This document shows positions 54,784 to 64,000 of a DNA stretch of 64,000 bases, in pieces (the stretch's first letter is position 1; each line of letters begins with the position of its first letter). The stretch spans positions 2,590,001 through 2,654,000 of the forward strand of contig OW051494.1 of NCBI GenBank assembly GCA_932521035.1, read 5' to 3'. The stretch comes from Oscheius dolichura (taxonomy: Eukaryota; Nematoda; Chromadorea; Rhabditida; Rhabditidae). The position numbers and the translations under genes were made by a program. The notes below the pieces were generated by a model. That model saw only the letters and a list, made by a program, of their open reading frames with translations, was not told the DNA's origin and did no database searches.

Positions 54784-55895
54784 TCACTTCTTGTCGTCGT
54801 CGTCCTCCTCCTTCTTCTCTTCCTCCTTCTTATCCGCATCCTTCTTCTCGCCCTTCTTCTCCTCCTTCTTCTCCTCCTTCTTCTCCTCCTTCTTCTCCTC
54901 CTTCTTCTCCTCCTTTTTGTCCTCCTTCTTCTCCTCCTTTTTGTCCTCCTTCTTCTCCTCCTTTTTGTCCTCCTTTTTGTCCTCCTTCTTCTCGTCGCCG
55001 CCCTCCTTCTTGAAGTCGATAAAGAGCTTCTTCGTTCCCTCCGGCTCGCCCTTGTGTTCAGACCAGGCAGCTCGGGCCATCTTCTTATCCTCCTTGATGT
55101 AGTAGAAGGCGAAGTAGTGTTTGCCGTTGTCCGGCACGGGCTTTCCCTCGTTGAAGATCAGGCTCACGGTCGTAGTCTCGCTCGGCTTCACCTCGCCAAC
55201 GGGCGGACGGATGCGGAACATCTCATTCGAAGTACACTTTACCTGAAAAAGAAATACATCAGCTATCGTAAAAGTAGCATTCCCATCGACCGCCCAACGC
55301 ATTGGCCGCTTTGCAAAATGGTCGCGGGCATTGGGCGCATGGTCCGTCTGCCGATCTAGTTTCCACGGTTACAAACAGTTGGATTGCGGCCACAACATCA
55401 AGCGACTCGCGGTTGAGAAGGTAGGTAGCCAAAGTGAAATTAGAAAACGGTCGGTGCATATCGCGGGTGAAGTGACGGCCAGCCGAAGCAGCGCGGAGCC
55501 CAAAAGTACTGTATCTGGCGCGCCCACTTCTGCTCCCTTAGTGATAAATACCAGCCGCAGTCAAGTTTTAGCCAACGTGGCAAGCAGAATTACAGTACTA
55601 TCACTGATGGTAAAACATATTCTTTCCGAGCTAGGAAAAAGAGGACAGCAAAGGGAGGCCAGCGCATAGGGCACACTTCGTCTTATCCACTTTTCGGCCA
55701 CAAAACGCTGGCAATTTCAATAATTCCATTCCAAAGAGTCGCACACGTATAGAAGGAGAAGGCCCGTACCTTGAAGACGACGCGTTCCTTTGTAGGATTG
55801 GTGAGCTTGACGGGAATTGTGGCAGCCTCGGCGCCAAGTTTTCCGGAGAAAACGACTTTTTCTGCTGGTTCGATGGTAAGTTTGAAGTCGGCCAT
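54784..55895 (-). CDS. MSP-domain protein with Lys/Glu-repeat tail
   Basis: Single major-sperm-protein (VAP-like immunoglobulin fold) domain: MADFKLTIEPAEKVVFSGKL, TIPVKLTNPTKERVVFK, then after an intron of about 530 nt VKCTSNEMFRIRPPVGEVKP, VSLIFNEGKPVP, HYFAFYYIKEDKKMARAAW. The tail is about 60 residues of KKEE/KKED repeats ending DDDDKK. Nematodes have many MSP-domain proteins and this K/E-tailed subtype is known there. No C-terminal membrane anchor, so it is not a VAP. The intron contains a plus-strand frame judged non-coding. A splice acceptor (ctgcag) lies nine bases before the ATG. Confidence 0.9.
54850..55010. repeat. coding CTT/CTC trinucleotide tract
   Basis: The K/E tail is encoded by near-perfect 12-bp units of CTCCTTCTTCTC, a substrate for slippage. 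Confidence 0.8.
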
Positions 55896-56767
55896 TCCCA
55901 ACAGCTGCAGAAAGTGATAATGAGCCAGTTGGCCATTTGGGAAGATGATACAGTTGACGAGTTTAGACCACCTCTGATGGCGGTTATTATCAGGTTTTGA
56001 CCCTGTTGGCATCGCTTTCCTCGACTTTTCTAAAATTTGACCCTTTTTGTCTGGATTGGGACGTGGCGCCCCCTTTGAAGCCTTTATAGACCTTATAGTT
56101 GGAGCTATTCGTCTAGTCGGACACCGGAAGAAAAGGCCGGGCACTTGGGGTCACTCATTGCCAACAAAAAACGGACCCGCGTCGTCCTCTCCTAACGGGC
56201 CGATCAAGAGACCTCTGGTAGCTCCGTTGAAGAGGTGTATGCCAACGAGTCTGTGTAGAACAGAGCTATGCCCCCTCCTCTCAGGCCCCCTTTGTCTTCT
56301 ATACGGTGCTTCCTCCTCCCACATCCGTCTGCCAACCGTCCTGTCATCCCTTTTATCAACCGTTCCGTCACCCCAAATCCGTCTGGCAGTCTCCTACCAG
56401 CTGTCCGCTCCTCCCAGGCCCGTCTGCCACTCGCCTACCTGTTGTTCCCTCCTCCAACGTCCGTCTGACATTCCTTTATTAACCGCCCCGTTGCCCCAAA
56501 TCCGTCTGCCAGTCGTCTACCTGGCTCCATTTCCTCTCAGGTCTTCTCTTTCTTCTTCTCCCAGAGGTAAACTGTATCAGTTTACAAGTACTGCTTCGGT
56601 CTCTCCTTCAGAATGGGATAACAGCGAGTGATAATACCTCAGGAGGCTCCCCGTCTCCAGAATGACTAAGTTAGACACCACAACAGAAGTCAAAGAAAGT
56701 GAACCGCAACACAGGACAAAAACAACTCGAGGATAACTTTATTCTATTCAGAGTTTAACAAAAAACT
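55896..56767. other. spacer with degenerate pyrimidine-rich repeat
   Basis: Between MSP-domain gene start and SDS22 3' end. From about 56,280 to 56,530 there are repeated words (AAATCCGTCTG, CCGTCTGCCA, TTATCAACCG) in an imperfect array of about 130-bp period. The plus-strand open frame over it is probably a by-product. No gene otherwise. Confidence 0.5.
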
Positions 56768-58060
56768 TCAGAAAAAATCGGGCATAGGTTGATAGGGATC
56801 GCCATGAATCCAGTCGACGGGAAAGCCGTCAATGACCATGAGCTGGGGAACGAGAGAGCGCAGTCGCTGGCGGTAGACGGGCTTGGTCGAGTAGATGGGA
56901 CACATCTCGAAGACGACGCTCCGGAGGCTCGGGATCTTCTCCAATTTTACCACCTCCTTCCAGTCGTCGATCTTATTCTTCCGCAGCCAGAGACACGAGA
57001 GCTGCGGCAGCTCAAAGACGCCTTCAATCGTCTCCATCAAATTGTCGTTCAGGTCGACTCTCTCCAGTTTCTGATTCTTCTCGAGATTCTTGATCACCTT
57101 AATTTGATTGGATTAGACCTTTAAAAGGGAAAAGGGAAATACCCTGATGCCATTCTGATGAAGTTCCAATTCCGTCAAGTTCGAGAGAGATTCGAGTCCT
57201 TCAATTTCAGTGATACAATTTCCCGGCAGGCTTAGAATCGTCAAGTCCTTGAGCGTGTCCAGTCCTTCAATTTTACGGATTTGATTGGCTCCGAGGAAGA
57301 GTTTCTTGAGATGAACAAGCTTCTCCAACTTTTCAATCCTCCCGATTCGATTGTCTCCCAGTTCCAGTAATTCCAAACTTTCCAGCGGCTCAATCCCCGC
57401 GATGACGCGGATCTTATTGTGGATAAGGTACAATTCCCTCAACTTGACGAGGCTGTCCAGCCCCTCCATGACGGTGATTCTATTGTAGGAGAGATCTAAG
57501 ACCTCCAGATTGGGAGCAGCCTCCAGTCCGACGATCTTCTCAATCTGAAATCAAGGATTATAAGCTATGGCTGAAAGAAGAATCAACTACACGGGAGCCA
57601 CCCGGTGGGCAGACGGCCATCCAGCTCATTCCCCGCCGCTGGCATACTATGGCCCGGAGCTGGGTAACTTTTTACCCGGCGATTACCCAGACGGCCGTTT
57701 CTCCAGCTGGCACCCAAGCAGTAGTTGATTTCTTCCGGTCATAAAATAAGGAGAAAAGAAGATGAACCTGATTGTCGTAGAGATTCAATTCCGTCAACTT
57801 TTCCAGTCCTTCCAATAGCGGAATCTGCTTGAAAAGATTCCATCGAAGACAAATTTTTTGGAGATTTTTAGCCGTTCCCAACTGGTCGATTTTGATGAGA
57901 CGATACCGTGTGAAGTCGAGGCTATCCGCTTCCGGGTCATGTTCCAGTTCTACAAATTTGGATACGATAACAAGAGTTGTGAAAGGCGCAACTGACCAAT
58001 GTTTTCTTTGACGATTTTGCCATTTCCTTCGTTACAAACAACAATTTCTGCCGGGAGCAT
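56768..58060 (-). CDS. sds-22: SDS22, protein phosphatase 1 regulatory subunit 7
   Basis: PP1-binding leucine-rich-repeat protein that stabilises and delivers the catalytic subunit. ATG at 58060 gives MLPAEIVVCNEGNGK. Then a series of 22-residue SDS22-type LRRs: NLQKICLRWNLFKQIPLLEG, LTELNLYDNQ, LEVLDLSYN, LRELYLIHNKIRVIAGIEPL, LELLELGDNRIGRIEKLEK, LKKLFLGANQIRKIEGLDTL, LTILSLPGNCITEIEGLES, LTELELHQNGIRV, LERVDLNDNLMETIEGVFEL and a capping motif with LRSVVFEMCPIY and LRSLVPQLMVIDGFPV. Ends YQPMPDFF. One intron of about 220 nt, the rest short. Complete. Confidence 0.93.
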
Positions 58061-58757
58061 GACTGGAGAAGAATGAACAAAAGCGAAACTGCTCTGGATT
58101 GGTGACAAAAACTGGCAGAGACGGGCAGTTTACATCGCTTTTTACCGGAATTCGGCCAAAATCGGTAAACGTGACTTGTTTTTTGACCGCGACTATTCAA
58201 ATTCCGTCTCCTATTCCTAAATCCTGTTTTTCTGCAAAAATGGGCCTCCGTCATCTTCGGGCAAGCAGAAATTGAACCAAGGGATACGGGCCGGCGCTTT
58301 TTTGGATGAGAGGAGCAGTGTCACGTCGTCCCCGGCAGCGGAGAGGAAGGGGCCTCTGTGAAGAGCCGGTCAGAAGAGTTGTGGCAGCACATTCGACGAG
58401 GTTTTGAAATAAACGGGGAGACCTGCGACAAAGAGGGAGACAGTGACGGAGACTGGCATTTTGCTTGCCTGTCCCTAGTACGATCCCTAGGAGACTGCCC
58501 ACTTTTCCAGCTTCTTGTCTGCTTTGTCCTCTTGGAGGAGCCCCAGCTGTGAGTGTAGTGGATGCAGAGCCACTGGGCGAGACGAGGGACGCGTGAACAA
58601 CGAGACGACGGACGCGAGGACGGGCGCGGCGCCAACATCGAAGGTAACAGAAAACGGCTGAGAAAACAAAAAGAAGGAAAGGCGAAATCCCCAAACAAAA
58701 CCCCCATTATCTACACGGAAAATAATATACACACTACCGCCTCCTTTTATTACAGAT
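58061..58757. other. intergenic between SDS22 and Gly-rich gene
   Basis: About 700 bp. Minus-strand frames here (58,251-58,700) have no recognised content and are not supported. Confidence 0.45.
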
Positions 58758-59937
58758 CTACTTGGGAGCAAAGTAGGCAGACGTGGCTCCTCCGCCGGCG
58801 CCTCCGCTTCCAGCACCCATGTAGACGGACTGGCCGGGAATTCCACCAGCAGGGGCTCCTCCAGTTTTGGGGACACCGCCACCTGTAGCGCCTCCAGGGG
58901 CTCCGAAGTAGCAGGACGTGGCTCCGCTTCCACCACCGCCGGTAACTCCGAAGTAGGCCGACTGGCCTCCTCCTCCTCCTCCACCAGCTCCAGCAGGGGC
59001 TCCACCACCACATCCTCCAGCGGGGGCTCCGCCACCAAATCCTCCAGAGGGGGCACCACCAGCAGCAGAGGGAGCGCCTCCGACTGCGGTCATCGTTGAA
59101 CTTCCTCCTCCCACGGGGGCTCCTCCGACAGCGGTCATAGTCGAGGATCCTCCTCCGATGGGGGCACCGCCGACAGCGGTCATAGTGGACGAGCCTCCAA
59201 TCGGGGCGCCGACAGCAGTCATTGTAGAGCGTCCTCCAGGTGCTCCTCCTACGGCAGTCATGGTCGATGATCCTCCAATGGGGGCGCCGACAGCGGTCAT
59301 AGTCGAGCGACCTCCTCCAACACTTCCGACGGCGGTCATGGTTGAGCCGGGGGCGACACCAACAGCGGTCATCGTGGAACTTCCGCCCATAGGGGCTCCT
59401 CCAACGGCAGTCATAGTCGAAGATCCTCCCATCGGGGCACCAACAGCGGTCATCGTGGACTGGCCTCCAGGTGCTCCTCCGACAGCAGTCATAGTAGACG
59501 ATCCACCCACAGGGGCTCCACCAACAGCGGTCATCGTCGAGCTTCCGCCCACAGGGGCTCCGCCAACCGCGGTCATCGTAGAAGATCCGCCAATGGGCGC
59601 GGGTGCGGGAGGCGCAGAGCCGCCGGACGAGACGGGCGTCGCGCCAACGCCGAAGTAGGCACTCTGGCCAGCGCCGGCACCGCCTGAAACACGCGAAAGT
59701 TAGTCACGAAAGCGAAGGAGGACAACAGTAACAAATAAACACGAAAGTTAAACAAATAAAATCACCTTGAGTAACGCCGAAGTAGGCGCTAGTGGCGCCC
59801 GCACCACCAGTCGGAGCCAGCGCTCCTCCAGCCGTCTTTCCGCCGCCGCCTGCCGGGCCTCCACCAACACCGAAATAAGCACTTTGCGCGGGTGCGCCAC
59901 CGGCTCCGCCACCGACTCCGAAGTATGCCGACGTCAT
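58758..59937 (-). CDS. Gly-rich protein with 13 TMTAVGG and several SAYFGV repeats
   Basis: Two exons (59937-59766 and 59683-58758) with an 82-nt intron; phase continues from VTQ to GGAGAGQ. It starts MTSAYFGVGGGAGGAP. Repeats of SAYFGV/SCYFGAP lie at both ends; the middle has about 13 units of TMTAVGGAPxGGSS, with small variants (VGVAPG, VGSVGGGR). The end is TSAYFAPK. Very low complexity, about 40 percent Gly, no Cys except near the C-terminal part, no signal peptide. To my recollection nematodes have Gly-rich proteins with this style of repeat, expressed in the male germ line; I treat that as inference. The antisense strand has a long frame over the same repeat (AVIVDEPP), a shadow. Confidence 0.85.
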
Positions 59938-60371
59938 GAGGAGTTAATGCATTTCGGCCGGCTAATGGCAGGTATATATAGGAAATTTTCACTCAAAAAT
60001 GGGTATGGTAATGAAGGCTTTATCGGGTTAGACCAGCTATTTCTCGAATTTTGACCGGAAATGGACAGCTTCTGGGACGAAGGGGTCTGGCTGTTTCGGG
60101 ACGAAGGAGAAGAAAGGGGCTCGTGCTCTGAGGAGGACGAACTTATGTGGGAAGGAGGGGGCGGCTTCATTTGATGACAGGCTAAAGAATAGAGGCAGAG
60201 GTTGAGCGACCAGCTAAAACTCTTTGAGCCCTTCCTTTGGTTGGAAATGGCGCCCAACTGGGCATTTCCCTTCATATGCAGACCCACACGACGCCTTGTA
60301 GCACGGGAAGGGGACATAGAGATCTTTTTGGAGAAGGAGGACGCGAAACGCGTTGGGAGGAGGAGACACTT
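59938..60371. other. upstream of Gly-rich gene
   Basis: No supported gene. Likely promoter of the Gly-rich gene. Confidence 0.45.
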
Positions 60372-60662
60372 GCCGTTTTCCTTCATGCTGCCGTTGGCCA
60401 TCCCGGCCAATGCCATCGTCTACAACACCATGAGCATATTAGACATGGCATCCCCTCCCACCTTATAAAATGCTCTCTAGGCATCGTGTGGCATCTTTCT
60501 GAACGTGGCGTGTATCGGGCTGACGGTGCTCAACATGAACACCTGGGCCTATTGGCTCTTCTCCATGGGCACCATCCCTCAATACGCTCTCCGGCATCAG
60601 GCAAACAACTCAAGCTGCATTCGAACATAAATATCTCATTTATTGGGGGTTAGCACAGGGAG
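60372..60662 (+). pseudogene. fragment of SLC13 3' end
   Basis: Matches 54,131-54,435: the SFMLPMATPANAIVY exon, the short intron and the last exon with its 3' flank. The first about 70 bases are diverged (six-base loss, several substitutions) and the donor GT has become GC, while 60,480-60,662 is identical by eye to 54,252-54,435 over about 184 bases. A truncated, unexpressed copy with one recently homogenised part. Confidence 0.85.
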
Positions 60663-60744
60663 GAGGACGATAGACAGGAGGAGACACCGCTTCACGGTTC
60701 TGAAATCCGTTATGATCGATTTTCAATGGAAAAGACACGGCTCT

Positions 60745-61302
60745 TTATTGTGATTCGAGAGTCTTTTCAAATTGGGAAAACTCACAGATACGGTAGACAA
60801 AGAACATGGCGTTGCTGTCCCTGTCCGGTGTGTACCTCGCCTCATTCTGGAACCCCAGCTTCTCGTAGAGGCGAACAGCTGCCGTGTTCCCCGTATGGGT
60901 ATGGAGACAGAGCGCCTCTGCTCCAGCGTCCCTCAACTTTTCCATAATCTTCCTCATCAACTGCGTGGCTATGCCCCTTCGTCTCATATTGTCGACCACC
61001 ATCAGGTGCGAGATATAGGCCACTTTCCGATGGCTCTGCAGGAGGAGCAGCTCCTCCGGGTGCGCCATCTTCTTCCCAGTCGGAGAGAGGATGAGGTCAG
61101 GGATCGTTGTTACAGCGCCGATCAGTTCCTTCTTCCGGTTGAAAGCTCCCACATTGGAGGGGACACCGACAGACGAGAGGAGATTCTTCCAGTATTCTTC
61201 CGACTGAGCTATGCCGGGATGGGTGGCCTCGTTCAGGGCGCGGAGGGATTTGGCATCTTCGAGGGACAGGAGGCGGAAGGTGACTACTGAAATGACCGAC
61301 AT
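60745..61302 (-). CDS. GNAT-family N-acetyltransferase
   Basis: Acetyl-CoA-dependent acetyltransferase, about 185 residues, one exon. MSVISVVTFRLLSLEDAKSL, then ISHLMVVDNMRRRGIATQLM (motif A with the R-x-x-G-x-A acetyl-CoA loop) and a motif B with CLHTHTGNTAAVRLYEKLGF, followed by FFVYRICEF. The order matches NAA50/NAA60-type N-terminal acetyltransferases, but substrate is not decidable. Unusual for this region in having no intron. The stop overlaps the poly(A) signal (CAATAAAGAG). Confidence 0.88.
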   Translation of the reverse strand: MSVISVVTFRLLSLEDAKSLRALNEATHPGIAQSEEYWKNLLSSVGVPSNVGAFNRKKELIGAVTTIPDLILSPTGKKMAHPEELLLLQSHRKVAYISHLMVVDNMRRRGIATQLMRKIMEKLRDAGAEALCLHTHTGNTAAVRLYEKLGFQNEARYTPDRDSNAMFFVYRICEFSQFEKTLESQ

Positions 61303-61760
61303 AGAGGGGTCTCCGTCGAGTTGCTATCAGAATGGCCTTTGACCGGCCACAGTCGCCCCAGATGGCTGCCTGCCTGCCCTTCCTCCCATCCCGGCAAGGC
61401 AAAAGACTGTCTCCTGTAAGCCCGCCCCAGTCTCCCCACGAGAGAACCCCCGTTAACCTACTTCCATCGTCCTTCACTCGGCTGGCCACGAGAAGCCGCA
61501 ACAGAAATAAGTATAGAACATGACTGTAAGTCATTTCGCAAGGGGAATATCTCGAGCCTCTGCTGTCCGTTGCTTTTATTTTTTTACACTGCTGGCCAGT
61601 TCCAGCTGAACGGGGGAACAACATGAGAGAATGATGCACCTTTATTGCCTGGAGGATGTTGTCATCTCCTCATATTCGCGTTTTCTTTTAGTTTAGAAGG
61701 CGGACGAATAGGGAGACGAGGGTCAAAGCTTTCAAATGAGTCTGAAAGAGTCGTTATCAA
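61303..61760. other. spacer between GNAT and lectin
   Basis: No gene. Includes promoter of the GNAT gene and lectin 3' end. Confidence 0.45.
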
Positions 61761-62983
61761 CTAGAAATACCAGAATGCCCCGCCTTTTTGACAGAAAGTG
61801 GGGCCATCCCCTCCTGGGTTGGGCGGCGTCGCCCATTTGCCCACGGGATTGTAGAGATACATAAAAGTCTCCTTTGAATCGCCATCCGGCTGTCCTGAAA
61901 TGATAAACAGTCTCACTTAAAGTGAGTTCCTACCAGGGATAAAGTTATTATAACTGGCTATGGTCTCCCCGTCTAGCCAGCGACAATTGGCGGCTATTTT
62001 GTCTGAGCACTGGAGGCCGATCCAGGGGCATCCGCCATCCTCGCAGTAATTGTGGCCAGTGATCTCGACCAGGAAGTCATTCTGCTCCGGGGAGACGATA
62101 ATCGGCAAGGTGGCGTTGTCCCAGGCACAGAACCTTATCGACTCGGAGTACGTCCTCCACGAGGCGTCGAACTGAAACTTTCGCCTTCCAGTGGCCGAGG
62201 GGAGGAGGACACCTACCTTGTAGCATTTACAGTCAACCGTAAACAATTTGTAATCCGGGCTGCAGGTGGCTGTAGCTGAAAAAGAGGCGGATTCTAATGG
62301 AGGAGACATTTACAAGGACAGATGATAGGACAAGTCGGCTGGGGAGGAGGACAAGTGGCCGGTGGCAGAGTGGACGGGACAGAGTCTACCGGACTCATTG
62401 AGCAGACAAACGGCTTCTCCGTGTTGCACATCTCCTTTCTGAAGGGTCGTAAATGAAAAGAAAGGGGCAAGACCCACGTCCAGAAGTTATCTAGACTTCG
62501 GACAGCGGCGCATTGATAGGCACTCGGGTCGGAGGGCTGCGACTCGGCCCAGTTGGCATAGGACAGCGAGGCGTTGGCTGTCCATGACCATTGAGAGGAG
62601 ACGAGAAGACTAGCGCCTATCCAGAAACTGGGGATATGTGTGCTGGCCGCTACTAGGCCTGGAGAGGATAAAAAGTGGAGTGGGCGGATTACCGGAGACG
62701 TAGGAGTTCTCAAATCCATTCTGGATGGAGACCAACGTGGCGCCGAAGGAGTTGCACTGCTTTTCGGATATGAGGAAGGAGGACGACGAGTTGATGAATT
62801 TATAACATCTGATGAGGAATTTAACAAGGATTACTGTAAGGCCCCCAAGGAGGGTGCCTCTCCCTCCTCAGAGGATACCTTAACCTACTTTTGAAAGAGA
62901 CTCTCGTAGACGGCATCCGGGGGACAGGTCGCCTGGACGAGGGAGAGGAGAACAAGCCGGGCAACTGCTCGAAGTAACAACAT
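61761..62983 (-). CDS. secreted C-type lectin, two CTLD domains
   Basis: MLLLRAVARLVLLSLVQAT is a signal peptide. The first domain is CYKFINSSSSFLISEKQCNS, GATLVSIQNGFEN, FWIGASLL, ANWAESQPSDPSAYQC and CNTEKPFVCS. A Pro/Cys-rich linker (PPATCPPPQPTCPIICPC) leads to the second domain: YKLFTVDCKCYK, FQFDASWRTYSESIRFC, ATLPIIVSPEQNDFLVEI, PWIGLQCSDKI, NCRWLDGE, then YNPVGKWATP and the end CQKGGAFWYF. The typical EPN/QPD sugar motif is not seen, though QPDGDSKE lies in the second domain. An 80-nt intron separates the signal exon. Nematode CLEC-type, possibly immune related. Six or so exons. Confidence 0.85.
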
Positions 62984-63389
62984 TTCCGCCAGATAAGGAG
63001 GCTTATAAATCAATCCAAATAGGGGCAGTCTTTGATTAGGGGCATTCCACTTTTTTCAAATATACAAGACACCGGTCAAGCTAGTCAGCAGCGACTTCCG
63101 GGGATTTACGGGTGCTGTCTAGGAATTGCTCGTTGTTTCGCCCAATCCTGACCCTGAATAGATAAAAAGTATGGCATTTATTATACTATACGGCCTTATG
63201 TCTCATATAAAATCTTTAAAAAGTGGAAAACTAAGGCGGAATGTATAGACTACAGGTTGATAATCACAATGAATAAGACTGAACAAGTGACTAGTATGAT
63301 AGGCAACAAATTGTACCCAATATAAGTTGTAGACCCGGAAAATTGAGGGCAGATTATATAAAATAAACTAATAAAACCAAGGAGAAAAC
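62984..63389. other. intergenic, AT-rich
   Basis: No gene. AATAAA-like words on the minus strand may serve the mannosidase. Confidence 0.45.

Positions 63390-64000
<611 letters not shown>

Noticed and set aside
55331..55669. 112-codon plus-strand frame in the MSP-domain gene intron
   Set aside because: No homology, no splice support, low-complexity Ser/Val content.
56047..56631. 194-codon plus-strand frame
   Set aside because: Runs over a degenerate pyrimidine-rich repeat; Ser/Pro/Leu content follows from that.
59158..59658. Antisense 166-codon frame (AVIVDEPP repeats)
   Set aside because: Shadow of the TMTAVGG repeats on the coding strand.

Overview
The window looks like compact nuclear DNA of a nematode. 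Almost every gene is cut by very short GT-AG introns (commonly about 35-45 nt). Many start codons sit within about 20 nt of an unpaired splice-acceptor sequence, as expected for spliced-leader trans-splicing. The gene content also fits: an MLC-3-type essential myosin light chain, a Lys/Glu-tailed major-sperm-protein (MSP) domain protein, a C-type lectin, and a sorbitol-dehydrogenase-like alcohol dehydrogenase. I cannot place it to clade. About 24 protein genes are supported. No rRNA, convincing tRNA or CRISPR array is visible, and no bacterial or organellar features.

Layout. 0.3-11.3 kb (GC-rich): essential myosin light chain (-), an orphan six-exon gene (-), a small orphan (-), a doubtful ORF (+), a small secreted orphan (-) and an annexin (-). 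12.7-24.6 kb (mostly AT-rich, housekeeping): LUC7L3-like splicing factor (-) divergent from the collinear set NOC4L, TBP, TTC27, TRAF-like (+), whose spacing is operon-like. TTC27 carries a 1.46-kb intron with a complete antisense gene inside. 24.9-29.1 kb: copy 1 of a duplicated unit carrying an acidic-tail orphan, a Ulp1-type cysteine protease and a coiled-coil orphan, with a MITE-like insertion at one end. 29.5-30.2 kb: a five-repeat low-complexity protein. 30.6-32.75 kb: a secreted LRR protein (-).

34.6-40.3 kb: ADH pseudogene fragment (-), the intact ADH (+) and a GH35 beta-galactosidase (+). 40.7-48.3 kb: ribosomal protein eL21 (-), complex III subunit UQCR10 (+), ERp72/PDIA4 (+) and heparan-sulfate glucuronyl C5-epimerase (+). 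49.3-52.1 kb: copy 2 of the duplicated unit, inverted. 52.3-54.4 kb: SLC13 transporter (+). 54.8-59.9 kb: MSP-domain protein, SDS22 and a Gly-rich TMTAVGG-repeat protein (all -). Then follow a processed-looking fragment of the SLC13 3' end, a GNAT acetyltransferase (-), a two-domain C-type lectin (-) and the 3' end of an ER alpha-mannosidase I (-) that runs off the window.

The most unusual part is the inverted duplicated unit. Its two copies have decayed in complementary ways: copy 1 keeps the acidic-tail gene intact, while its Ulp1 and coiled-coil genes carry stops; copy 2 keeps the coiled-coil gene, has a shifted acidic-tail gene and has lost Ulp1. Copy 2 also preserves the pre-insertion (empty) site of the MITE found in copy 1.
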